Positions 48,745 to 59,662 of a stretch of DNA of 64,000 nt are shown one piece after another. Location: the NCBI GenBank assembly GCA_003996215.1, contig QJPP01007219.1:186001-250000 (forward strand), in the 5' to 3' direction. This stretch comes from Jaltomata sinuosa. Its lineage: Eukaryota; Streptophyta; Magnoliopsida; Solanales; Solanaceae. The notes under the pieces are model-generated. The model worked only from the letters and a program-made list of their open reading frames with translations, did no database searches and was not told the DNA's origin. The number at the start of each line of letters is the position of its first letter. Position 1 is the first letter of the stretch. The position numbers were made by a program, and so were the translations under genes.

Positions 48745-49060
48745 TCTTCCAACCCCCCACCCCTCCCTCCCTCCCCCCCAAAAAATTAAAATTTTTAAAA
48801 TTTATTTTTTAAAAAATATCATTTTTTTTACCCTACCTCCACCCCCTACCCCGACCCCCACCTCTACCAGCCCCCCTCCCTCCCCCTCCACTCCAAAAAA
48901 AATTAATTTTTTAATTTTATTTTTTACGAGAATTCAAATTTCTTTTCTTATCCCCCCTTACCTCCCTCCCATCCCTACCACACACCCCCTCCCCCCCAAT
49001 TTTTTTTTTAAATTATAATTTTTCATTATCCCACCCCTTTACCCTATTCGTTCTCATTAT
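48745..49060. repeat. C-rich and A/T-homopolymer low-complexity tract
   Basis: Runs of CCCTCCC and CCCCACC alternate with A/T-rich blocks in three rough units. A 112-codon open frame across it is proline-rich by composition only. Confidence 0.75.
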
Positions 49061-49306
49061 TTTGTGTTAAATATATACAAATGCTTTTAATTTTTTTTTC
49101 TATTTACGTACCGAACACAAGAAAATAAGTAAGAAACAATTTATTTTCCTAGAAAATATTTTTCAAAAAATATTTTCCTCCATACCGAACACACCCATAG
49201 ACTATCAAATCAGTATTATCTATAGCAAATAAGTCAATATTTTAAACTCATAACAAATAAGGCACTATAAAGCCTGAATATCATTATTTTCATCAATTAT
49301 GTAGTA

Positions 49307-49555
49307 CTTCCTTTGTTTCAATTTGTTTGGCCTATTTTGACTTGACACAGAGTTTAAGAAATTAGAGTAAACTTTTAAATTTTGTGGTTATAAATTAAAA
49401 ATATGTCAAATATATCAAAATACCCTTTAATTTTGTGGTCTTAAACATACCATGTGTGGAAAGTTAAAATTAAAGAGTTGCTAAAAAGAAAAATAGACAT
49501 TCTTTTTGAAACGGACTAAAAAAAAAGTAGGCCAAATAAATTAAAACGGATAAAG
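49307..49555. mobile_element. Stowaway MITE, copy 2 (diverged)
   Basis: It has the same family body as 40147-40394 (GTTTGGCCTATTTTGACTTG, TTTTTGAAACGGACTAAAAA). Its ends are mutated, and TA lies at 49305-49306 and 49556-49557. Confidence 0.9.
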
Positions 49556-50214
49556 TAATAAATAATTAAATAAAATTATTAAATAATAAGTAAAATAAAA
49601 TAAGAAAAAGAAATAAGTTAAGCACCTATCACATCCAACACAAAACGGCCTTTCATTCACTTGTTTCATTGTGGCACACTTCCCTCACCCTCATAAGCAC
49701 CCCCCCCCCCCGGCTCAGGAGGGACAGGAGCATGCCATAATGATTCTATAAATCGCGAGAATGCATGTTCTGAGCTTGAGAAGAAAAAAGGTTATGATGA
49801 GCATCTATTTAAGTCGATTATTTTCAAGATCTAATTCGGGAACCTTTCGATATTACTTAATAAAGGGGCGTAGCAGTTCTTCTTTCCAGCTCAAAATAGG
49901 CCGTGTAGTGCTATACCTCATTTGTAATCCCCTCGAAAATCACATCACTGAATATATAGGAGTAATCTCACCCCGTAGATGGACAAGTCAGTAGTACCAA
50001 TCGAGGAAGCCTTGAACTCTAGAGCTTTCTTTCATTAAATAAATTGGTCTTGTACAAAATGATTCATTTTTACATAATGATATATTTAAATAGCATGATA
50101 TAATAAAGTTTGAATAACAATGGAAACAAATGTTGTATTTAAATTAAAATCACAACACAATAGGTATCTCAGGCAACAACCATCCAAACAAGGCGTAAGA
50201 AACTCAAGATGTGT
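49556..50214. other. No host gene recognised
   Basis: A C12 run lies at about 49707-49718. 49740-50010 has a more even base composition than its surroundings and a 77-codon open frame (49761-49994) with SRSNSGTFRYYLIKGRSSSS. It may come from an organelle genome, but I cannot name the source. Confidence 0.35.
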
Positions 50215-50331
50215 AGATTAATTTTCAATTTCATTCAATTCAATTATGTAATGGAAGGAAGCTATATTGTTTCCTATGGGGAACACAGAGAGATTATGTC
50301 GGACAACCTATTTTACACTGCTTACTTTCTA

Positions 50332-50455
50332 CTATGATCAGAGGTTTGGAGGCAGAGATGGCAGCCCCAGTTCAGCTTGGAGAGATTTCTGAAGAGGAAT
50401 TGATGGGTCTGATCCCTTTATTTATGGCTCAGATTTATCATATTTCTCACATCAG
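50332..50455 (+). pseudogene. Exon-like block, unidentified gene fragment (copy 2)
   Basis: The open frame MIRGLEAEMAAPVQLGEI continues with SEEELMGLIPLFMAQIYHIS and ends at a splice donor (ATCAG/GTAATT, 50455/50456). It parallels 34597-34858 but keeps codons lost there (EEELMG). No downstream exon is found before 53338. The family is unknown to me. Confidence 0.35.
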
Positions 50456-50479
50456 GTAATTTTCTTGTTTTCTGGGTAG

Positions 50480-52330
50480 ATTTTCTTTCTATGTGAAGCT
50501 TTGAATTTGAATTTTAGAATTTTTAGCCTTTTGTTGTGGAAAGTTGTCAGCTTTATGGGGAACTTTTGGTAGAATGTTTTATTTTCTAGCAAGCCTTGCT
50601 GGTATAATGAACTTCCAATTATTCAGCCAGAAACATATAAGTAATTAACTTGAAGTAATTGTAGGTGAGAAACTAATATGAAAGACTAGGAGGACCCTGT
50701 TAAACATCTAAAAGTTCAAGGACTGTCGAAACATAATACTGTCAAAACATCTCTAGGCAATTTAAACAATTTTTCCTTTGTTACCCAGGGCTAGCCCTTG
50801 GAGAAGTTCACTAAAATTGATCTGGTTGAAAATCCACGATCTTTCACGAGTAGATCATGTGGAAGCAAACAATTTAAGGAAAGACAACAGAAGAAGATAC
50901 AAACAGGACTGTCGTTAAACAATTCACTATAGTTAGGGTTATGACTGAAAGTGCACCACTTTATCAAAGAATAGGGACAATTAGTGTTCCATGTGAGAGA
51001 AATAGGATCATTTTGAGCCTAAGTCTAAATAATAGTGGACTATTTTGTGCCTTTTCTCCTTTCCAATACATTTTACCTTTTTCGTACATAATATTACTTT
51101 ATCCCAGTTCTCAAGTAAGAATTAGATATTTTCGATGTCAAATTTAAATGCTCCTAAGAACTCATGGATTAAGAATGCATGTTCATTAGAATTATTTTTA
51201 TCACAATTTTCTCTAATCTCATTTTAAAGACGCAGCTGATTGATTTCCATTTATGTGATTTTTACTGAGAACCAAAAGACAAGGTTAATGGCTTGAACAT
51301 GCAAGGTAAAAGATTAACTTCAAAGTAGAAAAGTTATAGATTCTTCTTCTTTTTTAAATAACAAGTACTACATAATTTTTCAATGTTACTTTAGTTCGTA
51401 TAATAAATAACAATAAGAGTCTCGTGTTCTTTGAATTCATAGACTTGCAAGCTCAACGACTAAAACATTATCATATGTTTAGCTGGCCACTTTACTGATA
51501 AGACGCTTAAAAGGATGTATAATCTGAGAATTACAAGAGTGATTAGTTGACGGAAAATGAAAAAGTAAATTTAAAGAATCTACGACTCTTAAGTCTTTCA
51601 AAGAAGAGGGTGTCGATCATTACTAAAATCCTCTCTGAAATTAGAGAAATATTAAATATAATTCTATATTGATAAAATTTGCCAGCCAATTTTATCTTTG
51701 ATTTTTGGAAAGAAATTTAAGATTCATTGTACTAATAAATTAATTCAATTTTCATAAGCTTCCGTTCAAGTAATGGAAATGCACTAAACGAGGTGAATCG
51801 GAGAAAATATCGGACCTCACAGAGTGTTCTAGGTCCAATAAATGCTCCTTTTGACTGTCACTCTCCATATCTCTTGGCTTATAGTTCAGGGGATAACAAG
51901 AGTACTCCATAATTTAAGTGTTAGACTGATAAAAAGTGAATAGTTTAGGGAGTTTAGTGGTATTAACTCAAAAGAAAATCTCACTTAGATGTTCTTTTTT
52001 GTCATTTATCAAAAAAACAGGTAGGATGTATCTCCTAAGCAAAAAAGGAAAAATGTTAAAGATTGTTGACTAGAATAAAGTTACAGGTGTGAAAGATATG
52101 ATAGCACTTCCATTTGGCAGTGGGGAGTTGCAGGTACTCTCAATTATTGCAGTTTGACAGCCGACACCTGCCAATGCATGGGGTTTTTTATGGTCATTTC
52201 CTCATATCCGAATCTCGCTCATCATCACAACTACACTATCATTCCACAATTTTCACCCAAATTTTTTCACACTCTGAAGTGAACCACGATCCAAACTCGT
52301 ATGCCATTTGCAACACTTTACCTAAGATCT
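50480..52330. other. Intron/spacer-like sequence in duplicated segment
   Basis: Collinear with 34880-37020. 51661-51669 (ATTCTATAT) is the empty SINE site. No gene is supported. Confidence 0.5.
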
Positions 52331-53338
52331 AAAGGCATGTCCCAAAACTCTCTCTTTCTGTCTTTTTTTTGTTCTTACATTCTTTAAGGTTGGTTTTCGG
52401 ATTAGTTTTTGACTCGTGTTGGATCTTGATTCCAAAAGTTGTTGTGGGCGTTGAAGGAATTCGATGTACACCTTGTGAAATTTCTTTTCCTTTTTCTGGC
52501 TTTTTGATTTTTGCCCATACAGATCTGAATTTATGGTTATCTGGATCTGTATATCTTGGTTTTCTGCATTTCAATTATTAGTGTGGTATGAACAAATGCG
52601 GATTTTCTTGTTCTTAATATTTGAATCTTTGTCGAGGTTGTTTTAATTTCCTGCAATTTTTCATTTTGTTGACGTAATGATTCAATTAAAGTTCTCCAAT
52701 CAAGAATGTAGCTTCTTTTGATTTTTTTACAACATTCTCATCGTTATCCAAAAAAATTATAACATCATTTTTTGATCTGCATAGGTTAAATGCAAATGGT
52801 GCTTTGGTTATTCCATCTTTCTTTTCTTTTCTCAAAAAGAAATTTGGGTTTCAGGGCATCTAACCTATAAGCTTCGTGGATAGATGATTAGTAGTTTGAT
52901 AGAAAAGATTGATATTAAAACTCTACTGTTAGTTTCCTCTCTGTGGAAACCAGGCCACGGATAGCTCTTTAGAGGCAAACACCACTTAGTTGATCTCCAC
53001 GTCTAAGTTTTTTTTTCCTTTTAGGGTGTGTTTGGTATGAAAGGAATGTTTTCCATGGAATCTTGAAAAACAAGTGGGTTTCTTACATTTTTTTTGGTAA
53101 AGACAAGTGGATTTCTTACTTACTTTCTAGTGTTTGATAAGTAAGTATAACTGTATACCCTAAAATTCGTTTATCAGGAGAACCGGTGAATTTGTTTGAA
53201 AGAGGCCTTTCGCAATGCAATTAATCCAAAAATTATTAAGCCTTTGATTAAGTGATCGAAGCATTAAATAGAAATTGAAATAATAAGTGTAACAATTGAC
53301 AACAATTAAAGAACTAAGTAATAAAAGGGAAGAAAATG

Positions 53339-53551
53339 CATTCTTTATGAGGAGACTGAAATTCTGTCAATTCTAGAGGTTTTAGCAAGGTTTTCCCTTT
53401 TGACCAACTGAACTGTGCTCCTTGCAGTGGTAAATCTATAAGCTAGAGATTTTCAATTGTATCTGGGAAGCACCTCATATCCTTAGATCTTCTGGTGCAA
53501 TTCAATCCCCCCTCCGCCTTCTCCCCCCTCCCCGTGCCATAATTCCTCCCT
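53339..53551. other. No gene recognised
   Basis: Spacer between the duplicated segment and the LINE region, with a C-rich run at 53505-53535. Confidence 0.5.
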
Positions 53552-53715
53552 CTAAATGTTGGTGTGAGGGCCATAAACTCCTGTAAATCCCCATGTGAAG
53601 TCCTCAAGAAGGCTCTCTAAGAAACAAGTAATAGAAAAACAGTGTTGATGGGAATCCATACATTTCCACATTCTCTTATCCCATGAGATGATTATACATC
53701 TACTGTATAATCTCA
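53552..53715 (-). pseudogene. LINE endonuclease fragment, minus strand
   Basis: Minus-strand reading gives CIIISWDKRMWKC and LLEDFTWGFTGVYGPHTN. These match GIVIIWDKREW and the FFAGVYGPHSR block of the endonuclease domains in the two LINEs on the right. It lies inverted just before the leader of the first LINE. Confidence 0.75.
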
Positions 53716-53814
53716 GAAAATGGATAAATGCTCTCAGGCATAGTTTTCGAGGTAGCTCACTTTTAGTCTGAAAATTCAAATTTCTTTCCTTTCTCGGGGG
53801 GTTTTTCCGGCAAA

Positions 53815-55708
53815 ATGAAGGAATCTTACTTAGTTGGGGAGAATTGCATTTACTACAATGCTGGTTTAAAGTCCTATGATATCACAAAATGTCATTCAGA
53901 AGTAGAATCATGGTTCAAGTGGGTAGAGCGCAACAAGAATTTAAAGAGAAGAACAAAAGTTAGTCATAAAGTCTTGCAATGGCTAGTCTCTGTATTTATT
54001 GCAGCATCAAAGGAACAGGGGAAGGTAGTTAAGAGGTGGAGGACAAAAGATCACTTCTCCGAATACTAATGCACTCTGAAACATAATGAGAATGGTAGGT
54101 ACATTAGTTTTATTGCTATACAAGGGCAAAATAAGTCTGTCATTATCATACCGGAAACTACATTCAGAGGGGGATGGGGGACATTGCTCACAAAATTGCA
54201 AAGTTCATCTATGATCCAAAAACAGAGGGGGAGAAGAAGCAGATAACAAGCACAAAGAAGCCATATCATTCCTACAAAGAGGCTTTCAACACTAGCAGAT
54301 GGCCGACAGAGGCCACCAAGAAGATGAAGATACAGAGTAGTGCAGTTGGTTTGAATCTTTCTGGTGGCATATCCGCATCTGGTGAGGATTTGTTGAACAG
54401 ATGCGTAGGAAGACAGAAAGAGGCATTAATGTATACGTGATGAATGATGGTATGTTTTTGTTCGAACTCCCTTTTCGCAGAGCAGCTGAGCATGTTATGG
54501 AAGGGAAGTGGCCGTGGAAGAAGATGCATCTTAAATTGGAATGGTGGGAGCCAACTACGGGTTGTTGGCCGGAGGAGATAAGGAAAGATTGGGTCTGGAT
54601 TAGGGTTTTAGGACTTCCTTTGAGCTTGTGGTCACAGGAAGTCTTCAAACAAATTGGGGACAGATGTGGGGTTTTTATAGAAACGGAAGAAGAAACAACT
54701 CTCAAAAGTCACCTTCACTGGGCCCGGATTAAGGTGAGAGGCAACGGGGAGAAAGTTCCCAGAGTGTTAGAAATTTCTGATGAAGGATTCGTCTACCAGA
54801 TTCCAATCTGGATTGAAGCTCCGGTGACTGTAAGAAAGAAAAAGGTGATGATGGAGGTGGCAAGTCTTTGTCCAGGAGATAATAGAGGACAAAAACCTTT
54901 TTTGATGAAAGAGGTGATGTTGGAGGTGGCAGGTCTTTGTTCAGGAGATAATAGAGGACAAAAGTCCTTTTTGATGAAAGAGGTGATGCAGCCACAACTC
55001 ACATGTGGGCACCTCGAAAAGTGGGGAATTTTTAAATCCACCCACATGTGGCAAGGGGGGGAAAAGATAAGGACTCACTGGAAGCCACATGGGGCCAGAT
55101 TAAAAAGAAAAAACAAATGGGCTTGCTGGACCCAATTGTTTTCCAAACAAATGCCACCAGCCCAGTTCCCTCAGGTCCAAAGGTTACTTTTGAAGACATA
55201 ATAAACATCGAAATTTTGGCCAATTCACAGCAGCCAAAACTTGCAAACAAATTTGAACATTTGGGTGATCAAATGGGAGAAGAAGAGCGACACGTAGGGG
55301 AGATTTCTCAACAGATGGGTCGCGATAATAGAAGATGTTAATTACTTTCATAATGGTGGAGAGGGGGAGAAACAGATGATGGAGAAGGAGGGCGGATCGC
55401 CCATAGTAGCAGAAGAAATTGTTCCTTTGGAAGTTCAAATGCCGACACAAGTGCCTCAAATCACTAACACTACAGAATGGATACAACAGAACATTATGAG
55501 ATTAAGTAGAGAGTTCGGGGTTGATTTCAAAGGATGTGAAGAAACTGCAGAATTGTTATTCTTGAAGATAGACAACAATAAACAAGTAAACAAAGAGAAG
55601 GTAGGGGAGCAAACAGTGGTCAAAAAGAAAGGGGTCAATGAGTTGAAAAGGCTAGAGATTAATTCTAATTTTGTGTGTAATGGTTCCAGGATTGGGGGGG
55701 ATGTTTAG
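53815..55708 (+). pseudogene. LINE copy 1 ORF1 (DUF4283-type nucleic-acid-binding protein)
   Basis: It starts MKESYLVGENCIYYNAGLKS, like ORF1 of copy 2 (MEDIIYFAVGFKSFDL). There is a stop at 54067-54069, and frameshifts lie at about 54180-54400 and 55200-55330. The DUF4283 region is visible at 54401-54830 (FLFELPFRRAAEHVMEGKW, WVWIRVLGLPLSLWSQEVF). A 69-bp tandem duplication (54845-54982) adds 23 residues next to it. ORF1 proteins of plant L1 elements bind the element RNA. This one is broken. Confidence 0.85.
54845..54982 (+). repeat. 69-bp in-frame tandem duplication in LINE ORF1
   Basis: Two units (54845-54913, 54914-54982) encode VMMEVASLCPGDNRGQ and VMLEVAGLCSGDNRGQ, each followed by a KxFLMKE block. 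They are absent from LINE copy 2. Confidence 0.9.
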
Positions 55709-58700
55709 CCATAAAAAATCAACGAAACTAAACATAGTGTCATGGAACGTGAGGGGGCTAAATTGTGCAAAGAAAAGAAGCACAATTAGGAACGTCTTGC
55801 GCACTTGGAAGGCTGATATAGTGTGTCTACAGGAGTCAAAACTAGAGGGGAACATTGAAGACAAGGTAAAGGAGATATGGGGGAATAGATGGGCAAACTA
55901 CGTTCAATCATAGGCTTGTGGTACTAGAGGAGGTATAGTGATTATTTGGGACAAAAGGGAGTGGGAAGGTGAGGTTAGCAGTTTGGGTATGTACACTGTA
56001 ACCTGCAGTTTTTTTTGGGAAGACTCAGGAGTTCCAGTGGCATCTGACTGGAGTATATGCTCCAAATGATAGACGAGAGAGGGAGGAAACATGGTGGGAG
56101 ATTGGTGCAGCCAGGGGTCTGGCAACTGGACCATGGGTGTTATGTGGGGATTTTAATACAACAAGACACCCCTCAGAGAAGAAGAATTGTAATAGAATCA
56201 ACAAAGCAATGTTAGACTTTCCAGAGTTCATTGAAGATATGGAGTTAGTTGATCCTGAGTTGATTGGGGGGAAGTACACGTGGAGGAGAAGTGATAGACA
56301 TAGTTGTGCTGCAAGACTGGATAGAATGTTGTTTTCAGAGGAATTGGATGCCAGCTTCAGGAAAATTAGACAGAGTACACTACAAAGGGTGACATCTGAC
56401 TATACCCCCCCCGATGCTACAATGTGGGGAATGGGAGAACACCAAGTCTTACTTTAAATTTGAGAATTGGTGGTTGCAGACTGCAGATTTCAATGAAAGA
56501 GTCGGGAGTTGGTGGGATTCCTTTAACTACTATGGGAAACCCGACTACATCCTAGTATCTAAACTGAAGGCTTTGAAGATGAAGTTGAAGGAGTGGAGCA
56601 AAACAACTCAAGGCAACTTGGGTACGCAGAAACAAAATGTCTTATCACAACTGGTTAAGCTGGACAGGATGCAGGAACAGAGAGATTTGAATGAAGAGGA
56701 AATAGCTTTTAGGCTAGTTCTGAACATGGATTTTGAAGATATAGCCAAAAAAGAAGAAATAACATGGAGGCAAAGGTCCAGGGCAACATGGTTGAAACAA
56801 GGGGATAGAAACACAAGTTTCTTCCACAGAACAACAAATGCCCACAGAAGGATGAACACAATAGATAAGCTCAAAGTCAGAAATGATTTAGTAACAGAAC
56901 CATAAGAAGTTGGAAAAGAGATAGTTTCCTATTATGAGAACTTGTACAAAGAAACAGAAGCTTGGAGACCAAAGTTGGAGATGAGAAACTGCCCTAGGGT
57001 TGAGGAGGAGAATTACACCTTTTTGATGGCTGATTTTGAAGAACAGGAAATCCTTGGAGAGCATTAAAGCATGTGCAGGAGACAAAGCACTTGGGCCAGA
57101 TGGCTACACCATGAACTTCTTTAAGCAGTGTTGGGAGGTTATCAAGAAAGATGTGATTGCAGCCATTCAGAACTTTCATGAGGAAGGCTTCTTTGAAAGA
57201 AGTCTGAATGCAACCTTTGTGGCTTTAATTCCAAAAAAGGTCGGTGCAGTGGAACTTAATGATTATAGACCTATCAGCCTCATTGGTGGTATCTATAAAA
57301 TTATAGCAAAACTGTTGGCTGAGAGGTTGAAGAAAGTGATATACAAACTGGTGGACAGACAACAAATGACATTCATCAAGGGGAGACAAATCATGAATGC
57401 CATCTTGATAGCAAATGAATGTGTGGAGTCCAGACAAAGAAGCAAGCTTCCAGGGTTACTATGCAAACTAGATTTCCAGAAAGCCTATGACCACCTTAAC
57501 TGTTTTTTTTTATTCATATGCTAGAAAACATGGGATTTGGGGCCAGATGGATCAAGTGGATCAAACATTGTATAAGCACAGTAAGGTTTTCGGCACTGGT
57601 AAACAAAACACTAAATGGATTTTTCTCTTCACAAAGAGGATTAAGGAAGGGTGATTCTCTTTCCCCCTTACTATTCATCTTGGCAATGGAAGGTATGAGC
57701 AACTTGCTGCAAACAGCCAAGGATAAAGGGTGGATCAGGGGTTTTTAGGCCGGAGGTGACAACAACATGGAGATCACTCATCTGCAGTATGCAAATGACA
57801 CTCTGATTTTTGTGAGGTAGTGGAAGAGAACATTTTGATACTGAGGGCCATTTTTATAATTTTTGAACTGGTCTCCACATCAACTGGAGTAAGAGTTTCA
57901 TCTACCCCATTAATGAGGTGTTGGAACTGGACAGTTTGGCAACAAAGCTTGGTGGTACAGTAGGGAACTTCCAACAACTTAGCTTGGCATGCCATTGGAA
58001 GCAAACAACAAATCCATAGGGATATAGAATGGGGTCATTGAAAAATGTGAGAAGAAGTTAACAAGTTGGAAAAGCCAATACTTATCTAGGGGAGGTAGAC
58101 TAACCTTGGCAAACAGTGTACTAGATGCACTACGTGCCTATATGATGTCAATTTTCCCAATCCCTGCTAGTGTGATTAAGAGGATTACAGAATCAAAAGA
58201 AACTTTTTCTGGAAAGGTACTGAAGACAAGGATAAATTTCACTTAGTGAAATGGGAGGAGCTGACTGTTGGAAAGAAGGTAGGAGGGGTAGGGATGAGAA
58301 ATATGAAGTTGCAGAACCAGAGTCTCATGATGAAATGGTTGTGGAAGTTTGAGACAACTGATAACATGTTATGGAAGGATGTTATTTGTGCAAAGTATGG
58401 GCTAGAAGACAACTGGGCAACTAATATAGTAAATATTCCATATAGTTGCACAGTGTGGAGAGCTATTAGGAATTTGTGGCCTGTGATGAAAGCAAAGGTC
58501 AATTTCAAGGTAGGTGACGGGCAAAAGGTTTCCTTCTGGAATGACAACTAGATAGGTCAAGCTCCTCTGAAATAATAGTATCCAGATCTCTTCGGTTTAT
58601 GCTTGCAACAACAGGCAACAGTAGCTGAAATGTGGACCGGGCAAGGCTGGAACCTAAATTTTAGAAGATACCTAAATGATTGGGAAGTGAGTAGAGTAGC

Positions 58701-59309
58701 AACTTTTTACTCCACATTGGAAGCTTTCAACAATCTGAATGAAGAAAGGGACACCATGGTATGGAAGGAAGAAGGGTCTGGGATTTTCTCGGTTACTCAT
58801 ATTATAAGTCACTAAACCTATCAAGCCACAGAGAGGAGAATTGGCAATGGAAGATGATCTGATAGACCAAAATACCTTACAAAGTGAATTGTTTCACTTG
58901 GTTACTGGCAAAGGAAGCTGTCTTGACACATGAGAATCTCAACAAAAGAGGATTCCACTTGTGCTCAAGATGCTTTCTATGTGGAGAGCAAAGGGAGACA
59001 ATCAACCATCTCTTTTTACATTGCAAGTGGACAGATCATTTATGGAGAATATTTATCTACCTAAGGAAGATAAACTGGGTGAAACCAGGTAGCATTAGAG
59101 GTGTTCTGAGTTCCTGGAACAGTGATGACAATGCAAGTTCAAAGGAGGAGAGATGGAAGATTGTCCCAGCATGCATTTGGTGGACAGTGTGGAAGGAGAG
59201 GAATCAGAGATGTTTTGAAGACATGCAGAATGATATTCATAAGTTCAAGATGAACTGCTTAGCTTTGTTTTATTTTTGGTGTAAACAGGATATATTAGTG
59301 CAGACTTAA
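55701..59309 (+). pseudogene. LINE copy 1 ORF2 (endonuclease, reverse transcriptase, zf-RVT)
   Basis: The likely start ATG at 55701 (MFSHKKSTKLNIVSWNVRGL) overlaps the ORF1 stop. The endonuclease has SWNVRGLN, VCLQESK and LCGDFNTTRH, but the SDH motif reads SDY (about 56395-56403). A run of nine C at about 56406 shifts the frame. RT at 57036-57830 has GPDGYTMNFFK, DYRPISLIGGIYKI, KGDSLSPLLF and YAND instead of YADD (57788-57799). The zf-RVT domain lies at 58884-59060 (CSRCFLCGE, HLFLHCKWTDHLW). It ends WCKQDILVQT. Several stops and shifts confirm decay. Confidence 0.9.
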
Positions 59310-59662
59310 GACATTTTTGATGTCCTAGACTATTTGTAAGAAATAGGGAAGAAAGAAGGACATATGTAGTATTTAATACTTTTGAAAGGGTATTACATTT
59401 TTTTGGATGTAGTGCTTATGTGAATATATATAGACTAACTGTTACCATCCTCAAAAAAAGAAGAAGATGATTACAACATAAATCTTGGAGTGGAAGGAAT
59501 TTTTCCCTATCTATAAAACAGAAAACTTTAGTTGGAAATGCTCCCAGGCACTAATCCCGAGATTTTTTGAATTTCCACCTAGTCACTCTCTCTCTCCCCC
59601 TTCGGTGGTCCTTCTGACCACCGGAAACCTTAAGCTCTTTCTTTTCTTCTCTTCTCTAACCT

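Larger units (their letters stand above)
50215..53338 (+). repeat. Segmental duplication, copy 2
   Basis: It is collinear with 34540-38077. It lacks the SINE and the 92-bp and 29-bp tandem duplications but has its own insert at about 50780-50870. It ends at AAGGGAAGAAAATG, the same point where copy 1 runs into a LINE remnant. Confidence 0.88.
53760..59465 (+). mobile_element. L1-like LINE, copy 1 (near full length, inactive)
   Basis: It has a T-rich leader, ORF1 (53815-55708), ORF2 (55701-59309) and a 3' tail ending in a short A-rich stretch (CCTCAAAAAAAG). It is followed directly by the leader of a second LINE of the same family in the same direction. Boundaries are approximate because no target duplication was found. 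Confidence 0.88.

Noticed and set aside
48680..49018. Proline-rich 112-codon ORF
   Set aside because: Low-complexity C-rich and A/T runs; no start context or conservation.
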